64,000 bases of DNA, taken from Arthrobacter pascens (GTDB taxonomy: Bacteria; Actinomycetota; Actinomycetes; Actinomycetales; Micrococcaceae). Location: the NCBI RefSeq assembly GCF_030816475.1, contig NZ_JAUSXF010000001.1, positions 1,364,001-1,428,000 of the forward strand. The letters run 5' to 3'. Both the position numbers and the translations under genes were made by a program. Under the pieces are notes generated by a model. The model ran no database searches, was not told the origin of the DNA, and saw nothing but the letters and a program-made list of their open reading frames with translations. Shown here in pieces: positions 8,269-17,048 of the stretch. Position 1 is the first letter of the stretch, and every line of letters begins with the position of its first letter.

Positions 8269-8979
8269 TCAGTCGCCGAGGACGCAGCCCGGGTGGGACC
8301 GGTCGCTGTGCACCCAGAGCGCAGAGGTCACCTCGTCGGCCAGGTCGTACTCCCGCGTCCGGCCGGCGGACCGGATCCGCACTATCAGGGCACCGCCGAA
8401 GGGCTTGCGGCCGATCACCTCCACATCGGCGTCCAGATCGATTTCCTCAGCGGACAGGTAACGGAGCAGCTCCGGGTTCTCGTCGCTGATACGCGTGATC
8501 CGGCCGGTGTGCCCCCGGTCCAGTTCACTCATCCGGTGGGCGTGCGGCAGCAGGACCCTGCCCTCCGCCGTGGGGATCGGGTCCCCGTGGGGGTCCCGCT
8601 GGGGGTTACCCAGCTTGGCCGCCATGCGTTCAATGAAGGTGTCCGAGACTGCATGCTCGAGGAGTTCGGCCTCGTCGTGGACCTCGTCCCAGCTGTAGCC
8701 CAGCTGCTCAACCAGGTATGTCTCGATCAGGCGGTGCCGCCTCACCATGGACAGGGCCAGCCGGACGCCATCCTTGGTAAGGGTGATGGCACTGTAGGGC
8801 TTATGGTCAACCAGGCCCTGGTCCTTAAGTTTGCGGACCATCTCAGAGACGGACGAGTTGGCTACCCCCAGGCGCTGCGCCAGTTGCGAAGACGTGATGG
8901 GCTTGTCCTGCCACTCCGTAAAAGAGTAAATGACCTTGACGTAGTCCTCGATCGAGGAGGAGGGCGCGCTGGTCTTCAC
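8269..8979 (-). CDS. DtxR/MntR-family metal-dependent regulator
   Basis: The 236-aa protein has an N-terminal winged helix (residues about 8-70, with SSQLAQRLGVANSSVSEMVRKL as recognition region), a metal-binding dimerisation segment (RRHRLIETYLVEQLGYSWDEVHDEAELLEHAVSD, in which the H/E/C-type ligand positions are visible) and a C-terminal FeoA/SH3-like domain. This layout is that of DtxR, IdeR and MntR repressors, which sense Fe(II) or Mn(II). The metal cannot be assigned from the sequence alone. No iron or manganese transport genes are adjacent; the Zn/Mn-type ABC system at 26 kb has its own Fur-type regulator. Confidence 0.88.
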   Translation of the reverse strand: MKTSAPSSSIEDYVKVIYSFTEWQDKPITSSQLAQRLGVANSSVSEMVRKLKDQGLVDHKPYSAITLTKDGVRLALSMVRRHRLIETYLVEQLGYSWDEVHDEAELLEHAVSDTFIERMAAKLGNPQRDPHGDPIPTAEGRVLLPHAHRMSELDRGHTGRITRISDENPELLRYLSAEEIDLDADVEVIGRKPFGGALIVRIRSAGRTREYDLADEVTSALWVHSDRSHPGCVLGD

Positions 8980-9010
8980 GTCACCAAGCCTACCGGGTGG
9001 TCCGCCGCCG

Positions 9011-9769
9011 TCATGCCTTTTCTGCCCGCCAGGTGAGGGTCAGGTAGGGCAGGCCGACTTCCTCGCCGGAGGCATGACCCAGATGGTCGTGGAGGTACCA
9101 GTCGAGGTTGGCAAGCACCTTGCTCCGGGCGGACTCGCCGGCGCGAAGGAAGTAGCTCCGGGACTTCGCCAGTTCCATGATGTCAAGGGTGGTGAGCTCG
9201 TCCTGCCAGCGTGTCAGATGGCTCTCGAGTCCTTTGAACTCCGTTCCCAGCAGGGGGCGGAAGCCGGGCTTGTACACGTCTCCCGCGTGCATGATCCGTG
9301 AGAGCCTGTGGACCCAGGGAACAGAGGTGTCGAGCTGGTTCCAGATCAGCCCCAGCCTTCCACCCGCACGAAGGATCCGGGAAAGCTCTGTGCTGGCCGC
9401 CAGGGGATCGCACCAGTGCCAGGCCTGCGCAACGCTGATGACGTCGAATGAAGCGGCCGGCAGCCCTGTGGCCTCGGCGGTGCCTTGAATCGCCGGCACC
9501 CCGGGATAGTGGAGCCGCAGCTGCTCCAGCATGTCTGCGGACGGATCGACGGCGGAGACGGAGAGTCCACGGTCCAGCAGCAGGGAAGTGAACTTCCCGG
9601 TGCCGGCACCGACGTCGACGGCGTCCCGCGCTCCGGTGGGAACGAGCCAGTCCGCTGACTCTTCCGGATAACCTGGGCGCACCCGCTGGTAGTGCTCGCC
9701 GCCGTCCCGGAAGCTCCCGCCAAGCTCCTGCCGCCGCCCGTGGTCGAGTTTGGGGCCACCCCGTCCCAC
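9011..9769 (-). CDS. Class I SAM-dependent methyltransferase
   Basis: The 252-aa protein has SAM motif I VDVGAGTGKF at residues 51-60, an acidic residue ending motif II (SAVDPSADML) and the post-motif FDVISVAQAWHWCDP. This YcgJ/UbiE-like pattern (DPLAASTELSRILRAGGRLGLIW) is found in small-molecule methyltransferases. The substrate is not predictable. It lies downstream of the class V aminotransferase on the same strand with a gap of about 90 bp. Confidence 0.85.
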   Translation of the reverse strand: MGRGGPKLDHGRRQELGGSFRDGGEHYQRVRPGYPEESADWLVPTGARDAVDVGAGTGKFTSLLLDRGLSVSAVDPSADMLEQLRLHYPGVPAIQGTAEATGLPAASFDVISVAQAWHWCDPLAASTELSRILRAGGRLGLIWNQLDTSVPWVHRLSRIMHAGDVYKPGFRPLLGTEFKGLESHLTRWQDELTTLDIMELAKSRSYFLRAGESARSKVLANLDWYLHDHLGHASGEEVGLPYLTLTWRAEKA

Positions 9770-9859
9770 GTCCGGCCTCCTTCGTCTGATGCCCTTGGGT
9801 ATCCTTCGAATTTACCGCAAACGCCGCTGTTAGGTGTTCAGTGCTAAGCCAGCGGTAAG

Positions 9860-11293
9860 TCAGTCCTCGATGCAGGGCGCAGCGCCCGCGGTTCCGGGGG
9901 TGTTGGGTGCCCACTCCGGGTAGGTCCGGGTATCGTTCGCCGGAACCCACCGGCTGGAGTCCACGACGTAATCCCATCCCAGGCCCGTACGGCGGAGTTC
10001 CTCGATGCCGGCCAGCAGACGCTGGGCGTCTTCCAGCCGTGAACCCACGCCGAAGCTGGCGCGCAGGGAACCGGAGGGAAGGCCAAGGCGCTTGAGCAGC
10101 GGGTGCGCGCAGAAGCGTCCGTCGCGCAGGCCTACCCCATGTTCGGCAGACAGGTATGCGGCCACCAGGCCGGCATCGTAACCGGCTACGGAGAAGTTCA
10201 CGACCCCGATGGTGTCCGTTTCGGGATCCGTGTCCTTGAAGATCTGATGTACGGTAACGCCCTCGATCCTCTGGAGTCCCTCCACCAGGAAAGACCTGAT
10301 GGCCGACTCATGGGCGTGCCAGCGGTCCTGATCCAAAGCAGCGATCACCTGGGTGGCGCGGGCCAGGGTGGCAGCACCAAGGACGTTGGGTGAGCCGCCC
10401 TCGTGGCGAGCCGGCCCTGTGGTCCAGCTGACGCCGTCGAGCCTGGCTTCACGGACGGCTCCGCCGCCGGCGAGGTGAGGGGTTCCGAGATCGAGCCAGT
10501 CAGGCCTGCCCACCAGGACGCCCGCGCCGAAGGGCGCATAAAGCTTGTGACCGGAGAAGGCGAGGTAGTCGACGTCGTCGGTGCTGATGCTGATGCGCCG
10601 GTGCGGCGCCAGCTGGGCGGCGTCCACCACGATCCGGGCACCGTGTTCGTGCGCCAGCGTTGCAAGGGCCCGGATGGGCAGGATCTCACCGGTTACATTG
10701 GACGCACCGGTGACGGCCAGCAGGCTTACGCCGCCCTGCTCCAGTTCCGCCCGGAGTGCCTCGATGGTGCCGGCGATGGTGTCGGCGGCCACTACACTGC
10801 GGTGCGGCAGGCCCTGCCACGGCAGAAGGTTGGCGTGATGCTCGATGTCCAGATAAAGCACGTCGCCGTTCGGACGTCCGTCAGTACTCGGAAGACAGCC
10901 GGCCAGCAGGTTCAGCGAATCGGTGGTGTTGCGGGTAAAGACAACTGAGTCATCAGGGCGGCCACCCACAAAGTCACGGACGATGTTGCGTGCGTTCTCA
11001 TAGACGGACGTGCTGATCTGCGATGCGTAGCCGGCACCACGATGGACGCTGGCGTAGAACGGCAGGATCTCATTGAGATAGGCCGACACAACGGAGAGGG
11101 CAGGAGCGGACGCGCCATAGTCAAGGTTGGCGTACCGGACGTGCCCGCCTTGGATCAGGGGCGCCTGAATCTCGGCACCGGTGACGGCGGACAGCGGACG
11201 GCCCGCAATGGCATTGCGTTCACTGAACAGCGTGGCCGGGCTGGTGGTGTGTACGGGGGCGGCGATGTTGGGGGAGACGGTGGCAGTTGTCAC
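9860..11293 (-). CDS. Class V aminotransferase / cysteine desulfurase-like
   Basis: The 477-aa PLP enzyme has the fold-type I class V signature: PLP-anchoring VVDAAQ (D224) and the Schiff-base lysine in SGHKLYAPFG (K250). A cysteine in DGRFCAHP lies where SufS-type desulfurases carry their active-site Cys. Likely chemistry is sulfur removal from cysteine or a related PLP reaction. The GTG at 11293 is chosen because GAGG lies 5 nt upstream and the N-terminus TTATVSPNIAAP is a plausible start. A SAM-IV-like riboswitch precedes it, which ties it to sulfur or methionine metabolism. No suf genes adjoin it. Confidence 0.85.
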   Translation of the reverse strand: MTTATVSPNIAAPVHTTSPATLFSERNAIAGRPLSAVTGAEIQAPLIQGGHVRYANLDYGASAPALSVVSAYLNEILPFYASVHRGAGYASQISTSVYENARNIVRDFVGGRPDDSVVFTRNTTDSLNLLAGCLPSTDGRPNGDVLYLDIEHHANLLPWQGLPHRSVVAADTIAGTIEALRAELEQGGVSLLAVTGASNVTGEILPIRALATLAHEHGARIVVDAAQLAPHRRISISTDDVDYLAFSGHKLYAPFGAGVLVGRPDWLDLGTPHLAGGGAVREARLDGVSWTTGPARHEGGSPNVLGAATLARATQVIAALDQDRWHAHESAIRSFLVEGLQRIEGVTVHQIFKDTDPETDTIGVVNFSVAGYDAGLVAAYLSAEHGVGLRDGRFCAHPLLKRLGLPSGSLRASFGVGSRLEDAQRLLAGIEELRRTGLGWDYVVDSSRWVPANDTRTYPEWAPNTPGTAGAAPCIED

Positions 11294-11337
11294 AGAGACC
11301 TCACTGTAAGAAGGACCCCTCCATGGGAATCCGCGCT

Positions 11338-11441
11338 TGCCGGGTCCGTTCCGGACCGGCCTGGTCGTCACCCGGGGCACCCCACCGCGAATGGAGGGTT
11401 GCCGGCCAGCAAACCGGGGTTTTGCGCTGGCACTCGTGACC
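11338..11441 (-). promoter_or_regulatory. SAM-IV-type riboswitch
   Basis: Read on the minus strand, the leader holds the blocks GGTCACGAGTGCCAGCG, CCCCGGTTTGCTGGCCGGC, AACCCTCCATTCGCGG, TGGGGTGCCCCGGGTGA and GACCAGG in this order. These match from memory the conserved core of the actinobacterial SAM-IV riboswitch. A perfect hairpin follows (GGTCCG-GAA-CGGACC, 11343-11357), then GGAGGGGTCC, whose GGGTCC could pair with GGACCC of that hairpin and form the expression platform. It ends about 45 bp before the GTG of the class V aminotransferase. The 3' boundary is approximate. Confidence 0.82.
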
Positions 11442-11546
11442 TATTAAGAGCGTAGAACATGCTGCGGGCCAGGAAAAAGCGGGTTCCAATGTTAAGGGTT
11501 TTGTTACGCGGCGTTGTAAGAATCGGCTTTGCCCGAAGAATACGAC

Positions 11547-11576
11547 GGCGGACGCACCCTAGTGGACGCGTCCGCC
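11547..11576 (-). terminator. Candidate terminator after hisN
   Basis: A 9-bp perfect stem (GGCGGACGC, 11547-11555, with GCGTCCGCC, 11568-11576) and a 12-nt loop lie 23 bp past the hisN stop. On the minus strand it is followed by GTCGTATTCTTC rather than a clean T-run. Confidence 0.5.
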
Positions 11577-11598
11577 ATCGAATATTCGGGTTTCCCGG

Positions 11599-12411
11599 TT
11601 AGAGGAGGTCGTCCAGATCCGGGTTGAGGCGCTTGAGAACCTCGGAGTGCAGGATCGAGTTGGTGGCCAGGGCGTTGCCTCCGAACGGGCCGTCCTCGCC
11701 GTCGAGGGACGTAAACCTGCCGCCGGCTTCAACCACGATGGGGACCAGGGCCGCCATGTCGTAGAGGTTCAGCTCAGGCTCGCAGGCAATGTCAACGGAA
11801 CCCTCGGCCACCATGCAGTAGGACCAGAAGTCGCCGTATGCGCGCGTCCGCCAGACGTCCTCCGTCAGGCCGAGGAAGTCGTCCAGGCTCCCGCGTTCTT
11901 TCCATCCGCCGAGGCTGGAATAGGAGAGGGAGGCATCCGAAAGCTTCGACACGTCAGATACCCGGAGCCGGGTGGCGGCAGCAAGGGAGCGTCCCATGTA
12001 TGCCCCGGCACCTTTGGCGGCCCACCAGCGTTTGCCCAGCGCAGGGGCGCTTACCACGCCAACGACGGGTTCGCCTTCATCGACCAGGGCAATCAGGGTG
12101 GCCCAGACGGGAACGCCGCGGACAAAGTTCTTGGTGCCGTCGATGGGATCGATGATCCAGCGCCGGGATCCATGCCCGGAACTGCCGAATTCCTCGCCCA
12201 GGACGGCGTCCCGTGGCCGGGAACGGGACAGCTGGCCGCGGATGGCTTCCTCGGCGGCCTTGTCCGCGTCGGTGACCGGCGTCAGGTCCGGCTTGGTCTC
12301 GACGTGCAAATCCAGGGCCTTGAAGCGGCTCATCGTCTGGTCATCCACGGAATCGGCCAGCACGTGGGCCAGGCGCAGGTCATCGTTGTAGCTCGAAGCG
12401 GATTGGATCAT
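11599..12411 (-). CDS. hisN: Histidinol-phosphatase, inositol monophosphatase family
   Basis: The 270-aa protein belongs to the Mg-dependent IMPase superfamily. The metal site is visible as GEEFG (residues 72-76) and [12 protein letters not shown] (88-99), and the C-terminal motif is [19 protein letters not shown]. The actinobacterial HisN subgroup has this length and the [18 protein letters not shown] segment; it removes phosphate from histidinol phosphate. It follows aroA and rsgA on the minus strand, a common actinobacterial order. A role on another sugar phosphate is less likely but not excluded. Confidence 0.88.
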   Translation of the reverse strand: MIQSASSYNDDLRLAHVLADSVDDQTMSRFKALDLHVETKPDLTPVTDADKAAEEAIRGQLSRSRPRDAVLGEEFGSSGHGSRRWIIDPIDGTKNFVRGVPVWATLIALVDEGEPVVGVVSAPALGKRWWAAKGAGAYMGRSLAAATRLRVSDVSKLSDASLSYSSLGGWKERGSLDDFLGLTEDVWRTRAYGDFWSYCMVAEGSVDIACEPELNLYDMAALVPIVVEAGGRFTSLDGEDGPFGGNALATNSILHSEVLKRLNPDLDDLL

Positions 12412-12471
12412 GGTTCCAAACTACCGTCAAAGCGCGGCCGGGGCGGGGACATTGGGGGTCCCGGGGTCATG

Positions 12472-12504
12472 AACCACTCTCAAGCCGTCGGGAAAAGAGT
12501 GGTT
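12472..12504 (-). repeat. Inverted repeat between rsgA and hisN
   Basis: AACCACTCT (12472-12480) and AGAGTGGTT (12496-12504) form a 9-bp perfect stem with a 15-nt loop, just past the rsgA stop. No T-run follows, so it may be an RNA-processing or attenuator hairpin rather than a terminator. Confidence 0.4.
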
Positions 12505-12508
12505 TCCG

Positions 12509-13624
12509 CTAGCTGATGCTGCCCAGTTCCTTGGTTTCCTGGCCTTCCAATCGCGGATCAGTGCCAAGGAGGCGCCGCAGCGACGCAAGCCGGGCTGGTC
12601 CGGTTGGACCGGCCTGGCCGTCAGCCACCCAGGCATCCAACCCGCAGTTCACCGCGGCCGCGGTGTGCTTGCAGCCACGTTCGCAGGCATCCGTGCCGGG
12701 CTCCAGATCAGGAAAGGAACGCAGGATCCGGTCCGGGTCAACATGGGCCAGGCCGAAGGAACGGATGCCGGGTGTGTCGATGATCCAGCTTCCTGCCGGC
12801 GCGTCAGTCAGCTTGAGGGCCAGAGCCGACGACGAGGTGTGACGCCCCCGCCCGGTCACCGCATTGACGCCGCCCGTCGCGCGTTCAGCCCCGGTCAGGG
12901 CGTTGACCATGGTGGACTTGCCGACGCCGGAGTGCCCCAGCATGACTGTGACCTTGCCGTCGAGGTGGGCGCGGAGCTGCGAAACGGCATCTATGTCGAG
13001 GCGGGCGGAGAGGCCGTCGTCGGAGCGGGCGTCGATGCCGGAGGCCTCTGAATCCGCTGTCCTGCTGATGATTACCGGGAAATCAAGGTGCTCATAATTG
13101 GACAACAGGTCCGCAGGATCCTTGACGTCCGCCTTGGTGACCAGCAGCAGCGGCTCGATCCCGGCGTCGTAAGCTGCCACCAGGGCCCGGTCGATGAACC
13201 CGGTGCGTGGCTCCGGATTCGCGGCTGCCACGACCACCACGAGCTGGTCCGCGTTGGCCACCACCGCCCGCTCTACCGGATCGGTGTCGTCCGCGCTGCG
13301 GCGCAGCAGTGTTTTACGGTCCTGGATCTTGACCAGGCGGGCGAGCGTGTTCGGGTCGCCGGAAACATCTCCCACCAGGGAAACGAAATCGCCGGCCACC
13401 ACCGGGGAGCGGCGCAGTTCACGTGCCCTCGCAGCGATGATGACACGTTCCTCGCCCGAATCCTCACCAACCACAGCCGTGTAGCGGCCGCGGTCCACCG
13501 TGATGATGCGCCCGGTCACGGCGTCGTCATGGCTGGGCCTGTCCTTGGTGCGAGGACGCGAGCCCTTTTTGCTCGGACGGATCCGGACATCGGACTCGTC
13601 CCAGGAATCAGTGCTGCGGGCCAA
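12509..13624 (-). CDS. rsgA: Ribosome small-subunit GTPase RsgA
   Basis: The circularly permuted GTPase acts in late 30S maturation. Motifs occur in permuted order: TKAD (G4) at about 163-166, GHSGVGKS (G1) at 230-237, DTPG (G3) at 283-286, then the C-terminal zinc site C314/C318/H320/C327 (CERGCKHTAAAVNC). An N-terminal OB domain (TGRIITVDRGRY) precedes them. I chose TTG 13624, which overlaps the end of aroA by 17 bp and has GGAAGG upstream; the typical actinobacterial N-terminus (WDESDVRIRPSKKGSRPR) follows at once. Longer starts would run through aroA in another frame. Confidence 0.93.
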   Translation of the reverse strand: MARSTDSWDESDVRIRPSKKGSRPRTKDRPSHDDAVTGRIITVDRGRYTAVVGEDSGEERVIIAARARELRRSPVVAGDFVSLVGDVSGDPNTLARLVKIQDRKTLLRRSADDTDPVERAVVANADQLVVVVAAANPEPRTGFIDRALVAAYDAGIEPLLLVTKADVKDPADLLSNYEHLDFPVIISRTADSEASGIDARSDDGLSARLDIDAVSQLRAHLDGKVTVMLGHSGVGKSTMVNALTGAERATGGVNAVTGRGRHTSSSALALKLTDAPAGSWIIDTPGIRSFGLAHVDPDRILRSFPDLEPGTDACERGCKHTAAAVNCGLDAWVADGQAGPTGPARLASLRRLLGTDPRLEGQETKELGSIS

Positions 13625-14999
13625 CGTCCGAACCTTCCGCCCCGTTGTCGGCGGACTGGCCCTGTGCCAGCATGTCTGCCCACAAGCGGGGGAAGTCCGG
13701 CATGGTCTTGGCGGTAGTGGCGATGTCCTGTACCTGGACGCCTTCCACCGCCAGACCAAGGATGGCACCTGCGGTTGCCATCCGGTGGTCCGCATAGCTA
13801 TGGACGACGCCGGCGTGCAGCTTTGCCGGACGGATGACGAGGCCGTCGCTGGTCTCCTCCGCATCACCGCCGAGGCGGTTGATTTCGGTGACAAGCGCGG
13901 CCAGCCGGTCCGTCTCGTGGCCCCGCAAGTGCCCGATGCCGGTCAGCCGGGACGGCCCGCTGGCCAAGGCGCACAGGGCGGCAACTGTCGGGGCAAGCTC
14001 ACTGGTTTCATCGAAGTCGCCGCTCTTGATCTCGGGCCCTCCGGTAACCGTCAGCACGCCGTCGGCCAGGCTCACATCCGCGCCCATGTCCGCCAGGATG
14101 CTGCGCCACTGGTCGCCCACCTGGGTGGTCCCGACGGGCCAGCCGGGAATACGGACCGTCCCCCCTGAGGCCAGCGCTGCCGCGAGGAACGGACCGGCGT
14201 TGGACAGATCCTGTTCAATACGCTGATCGAAGCCGCGGATGGGTCCCGGGGCCACCACCCAATGATTCGGGACTGAATCATCGACTGATACACCCACCTC
14301 CCGGAGCGCGGTGACTGTCATGTTGATGTGGTCAAGGCTTGGGACCGGCTTACCGACATGCTCCAGGCGGAGTCCTTCGGTAAACCGGGCTCCCACCAGC
14401 AGCAGGGCGGAGACGAACTGCGATGAGGCGCTGGCGTCGATCACCAGGTGGCCGCCCCGGACTTCGCCCGTTCCTTCAACGGTGAATGGCAGTGATGCAG
14501 GCGTTTCCCCGTCCTCCCCGGCCACGGCTACACCCAGCGCCCTGAGTGCCTCGATGATGGTTCCCATGGGGCGATTCCGGGCGTGGGGATCCCCATCAAA
14601 GACGCTACTTCCGTGGCGCAGCGCAGCGATGGGCGGAACGAACCGCATAACGGTTCCGGCGAGGCCGCAGTCGATCCGGGCCTGTGACGGAGTGGCCTCA
14701 TGGCTTAGGGGAGAGATCTCAAGGTCGGGTCCGAACGCGCCGTCTCCGGGCACCTCGGTGATGGTGGCCCCCAACTGGCGGAGGGCCTGGATCATCAAGG
14801 CTGAGTCCCTGGAATGCAGGGGAGCCCGCAGCCGGGAGGGGCCGTCCGCGAGTGCCGCAAGAACCAGGAACCTGTTGGTCAGGGATTTCGAACCGGGAAC
14901 GGTGATGGTGGCATTGACAGGCCGGGTGGCAAACGGTGCCGGCCAGTGCGGGGCGGCTTCGGAGGATTCAGGCAAAGCGGTTGCGGCGGATCCGGTCAT
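13608..14999 (-). CDS. aroA: 3-phosphoshikimate 1-carboxyvinyltransferase (EPSP synthase)
   Basis: The 463-aa protein catalyses the EPSP step of the shikimate pathway in the cytoplasm. Signature segments are GSKSLTNRFLVLAALADGPS near the N-terminus (substrate-binding Lys), DCGLAGTVMRFVPPIAAL, and the C-terminal ADHRMATAGAILGLAVEG. It has the two-domain inside-out barrel length normal for the family. Its stop overlaps the rsgA start, so translation may be coupled. It starts 6 bp from the stop of the DoxX gene upstream on the same strand. Confidence 0.95.
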   Translation of the reverse strand: MTGSAATALPESSEAAPHWPAPFATRPVNATITVPGSKSLTNRFLVLAALADGPSRLRAPLHSRDSALMIQALRQLGATITEVPGDGAFGPDLEISPLSHEATPSQARIDCGLAGTVMRFVPPIAALRHGSSVFDGDPHARNRPMGTIIEALRALGVAVAGEDGETPASLPFTVEGTGEVRGGHLVIDASASSQFVSALLLVGARFTEGLRLEHVGKPVPSLDHINMTVTALREVGVSVDDSVPNHWVVAPGPIRGFDQRIEQDLSNAGPFLAAALASGGTVRIPGWPVGTTQVGDQWRSILADMGADVSLADGVLTVTGGPEIKSGDFDETSELAPTVAALCALASGPSRLTGIGHLRGHETDRLAALVTEINRLGGDAEETSDGLVIRPAKLHAGVVHSYADHRMATAGAILGLAVEGVQVQDIATTAKTMPDFPRLWADMLAQGQSADNGAEGSDVGPQH

Positions 15000-15005
15000 T
15001 CTTCC

Positions 15006-15554
15006 CTATGCCCCCGTCGCCTGCTCCACGGCGCGGCGTACTGCCTTGTCCGCCTTGTGGAGCTTCTTGCCGGTCGTCTTTCGTGCGTCGGCGGCAAGGT
15101 GGGAAGCGCCTTTCTTCGCATCGGCGGCAAAGTGCTCGGCGCGCCATGCAAGGCCTGGCTTCCCTGCGGTATCCACGGAGGCGAGCAGGACGCCGCCGCT
15201 GAGGGACAGGTTCTTCAGGAGCTGGCTGCGGCGGGCATCGCGGCCCTCCTTGCTGCTGATGTCGGCGCTGCGCCATTCGACAAAAGTGTTGAGTGCCGAA
15301 ATAACAGTGAGCAGTGTTGCCGAGAGACGGCTGAATTTGCCCAGGCCGAACAGCACTCCTGCGCCCACCTGCGTTCCGCCAATAACCCTTGCCAGTGTCT
15401 TGTCATCGGTGCGGAAGGGTAGCGAAGCGGTTGCCTTGCGCAGGAGGGGCGAGAGTTGCCGGGCTGTGTCATCTGCGTTCTTGAGCTTGTCGAGACCGGC
15501 GAGGACGAAACTGGATGCCAGCATGGGCCGGGCGAGCGTGCGGACAAAGGACAT
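15006..15554 (-). CDS. DoxX-family membrane protein
   Basis: The 182-aa protein starts at ATG 15554 with AGGAGG upstream. It carries the DoxX pattern: MSFVRTLARPMLASSFVLAGLDKLKN, then membrane segments around RVIGGTQVGAGVLFGLG and LSATLLTVISALNTFVEW, and a basic tail (ARKTTGKKLHKADKAVRRA). Some mycobacterial DoxX proteins take part in a thiol oxidative-stress complex, and here it is transcribed away from sigR-rsrA across about 220 bp. The link to oxidative stress is inference. aroA follows after 6 bp, so it may lead an operon with aroA, rsgA and hisN. Confidence 0.82.
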   Translation of the reverse strand: MSFVRTLARPMLASSFVLAGLDKLKNADDTARQLSPLLRKATASLPFRTDDKTLARVIGGTQVGAGVLFGLGKFSRLSATLLTVISALNTFVEWRSADISSKEGRDARRSQLLKNLSLSGGVLLASVDTAGKPGLAWRAEHFAADAKKGASHLAADARKTTGKKLHKADKAVRRAVEQATGA

Positions 15555-15621
15555 GGATTTCCTCCTGGATGGACGAACCGCGTCGAATGCGGCGAAGTCC
15601 GTTCTAGTCTTGCACTTTTGA

Positions 15622-15647
15622 GGAATATTTGCCTGCCGCCAGGGGTT
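15622..15647 (+). promoter_or_regulatory. Candidate SigR-dependent promoter of sigR
   Basis: GGAAT (15622-15626) and GTT (15645-15647) are separated by exactly 18 bases, with a G before GTT as in the (C/G)GTT consensus. It sits in the divergent region between the DoxX gene and sigR. Transcription would start near 15654, about 125 nt before a GTG (15778) and 250 nt before the ATG (15904) of sigR. This fits the known positive autoregulation of sigR/sigH genes. Confidence 0.65.
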
Positions 15648-15903
15648 ATGGATTGCGGGTCCGGGAATCGAGCCCTGCCGGGACAAAAGCTCCCGGAACA
15701 AGACTGCCTGAAAAGTTTTGGGATGAGTCGGCCGCGACAAAACGACCGGCCAATGGACTGCCGGGAAAAAGAGTGGAGTGCCCTTGAGGTTGGTGAAGGA
15801 CGGAATGGAAGCCGCGGGCCCCGCCGTATTCGAGAATCTGGAAGCTGATCCTCCGGAGTACGGCTCGCCGCGTTCGCGGAGCGTGACAGTAGACTTGAAG
15901 GCA

Positions 15904-16677
15904 ATGAGTACCCTGGATCCGGCCGTTGAGGCCATGTATGAGGCCTCCGGAAGCGAAGCCAAAGGCAGTATCGACGCGCAGCCGGTCGTAGGCGCGGGAC
16001 TCGATGCGGAGGCCGATTCTCCGGAAGCCGAATCTGTTGAGCTCTCCGTGGATGTGGCCACTGAGACTGCTGACGAGCGCCGCGTCCGTTTTGAGCGCGA
16101 TGCCATGCAGTATGTGGACCAGCTGTATTCGGCTGCCATGCGCATGGCGCGCAACCCGGCTGACGCCGAGGACCTCGTCCAAGAGGCTTACACCAAGGCC
16201 TTTTCCGCGTTCCATCAGTACAAGCCGGGGACCAACCTCAAGGCATGGTTGTACCGGATCCTGACCAACACCTACATCAATCTGTACCGCAAACGGCAGC
16301 GCGAGCCGTTGCAGTCCAATTCGGACACCATCGAGGACTGGCAGCTGGCAAGGGCAGAGTCGCACACCTCAAGCGGCCTGCGGTCCGCGGAGGCAGAGGC
16401 GCTGGATCACCTTCCGGACTCCGACGTCAAGCGCGCGCTGCAGGACATTCCGGAGGAATTCCGTCTCGCCGTCTATTTTGCCGACGTCGAGGGCTTCGCG
16501 TATAAGGAAATTTCGGACATCATGAATACCCCTATCGGTACAGTGATGTCCCGGCTTCACCGCGGCCGGAAAATGTTGCGGGACATGCTGGCGGAGTATG
16601 CCGCCGATCGGGGATTCAAAGCCGCCGTCGAACCCGAGGACGCGGCCGCAAGTACAAAACAGGAGAACAGGAAATGA
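15904..16677 (+). CDS. sigR: ECF sigma factor SigR/SigH, redox stress
   Basis: The 257-aa protein is a group 4 sigma factor of the SigR/SigH/RpoE type. Region 2 is at about residues 62-130 ([57 protein letters not shown]) and region 4 at about 175-240 ([35 protein letters not shown]). It directs transcription of thiol-oxidative stress genes and is held inactive by RsrA, with which it overlaps by ATGA. The start is uncertain. ATG 15904 has GAAGG only 2 nt upstream, and the frame is open back to GTG 15778, which would add 42 residues as in the long Streptomyces isoform. Confidence 0.92.
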   Translation: MSTLDPAVEAMYEASGSEAKGSIDAQPVVGAGLDAEADSPEAESVELSVDVATETADERRVRFERDAMQYVDQLYSAAMRMARNPADAEDLVQEAYTKAFSAFHQYKPGTNLKAWLYRILTNTYINLYRKRQREPLQSNSDTIEDWQLARAESHTSSGLRSAEAEALDHLPDSDVKRALQDIPEEFRLAVYFADVEGFAYKEISDIMNTPIGTVMSRLHRGRKMLRDMLAEYAADRGFKAAVEPEDAAASTKQENRK

Positions 16678-16934
16678 GCGAGTGCCAGGGATTGGGCGAC
16701 TGCGACGACGCACGGATGCAGCGCATCTACGAGTACCTTGACGGGGCCCTGACCCGTGAGGACATCACGGAGATCAAGCACCACCTCAATGATTGCCCTG
16801 AGTGCACGCAGCAATACGACCTCGAGTGCGTAATCCGGAATATGGTGAAGCGCTCCTGCACGGAAGCCGCGCCGGAGAACCTGAAGAACGCCATCCTGGA
16901 CCGCATCCATTCGATCCGGCCTGTTGACGCCTAA
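16674..16934 (+). CDS. rsrA: Anti-sigma factor RsrA, zinc redox switch
   Basis: The 86-aa protein is a ZAS-type anti-sigma factor. H37, C41 and C44 form the HxxxCxxC motif (HHLNDCPEC); C10 and C62 match the further cysteines of Streptomyces RsrA. In that family, oxidation forms a disulfide, zinc is lost and the sigma factor is released. The ATG overlaps the sigR stop by 4 bp, consistent with equimolar production. A long hairpin closes the transcript about 50 bp downstream. Confidence 0.94.
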   Translation: MSECQGLGDCDDARMQRIYEYLDGALTREDITEIKHHLNDCPECTQQYDLECVIRNMVKRSCTEAAPENLKNAILDRIHSIRPVDA

Positions 16935-16984
16935 GCACGGGTAAAGTCGGGCAAAGGCAGCCGCCTGTCCGATGCCCGGAAAGA

Positions 16985-17024
16985 CGAAGGACCCCGGAAG
17001 CCTTGTGGCTTCCGGGGTCCTTCG
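16985..17024. terminator. Hairpin between rsrA and bL37 gene, likely bidirectional
   Basis: An 18-bp perfect stem (16985-17002 with 17007-17024) has a TTGT loop; the core is GGACCCCGGAAGCC / GGCTTCCGGGGTCC. It lies between two convergent transcripts. No long T-run follows on either side. Confidence 0.75.
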
Positions 17025-17048
17025 CTTAACCGTCAATCCAAGCTTTGC

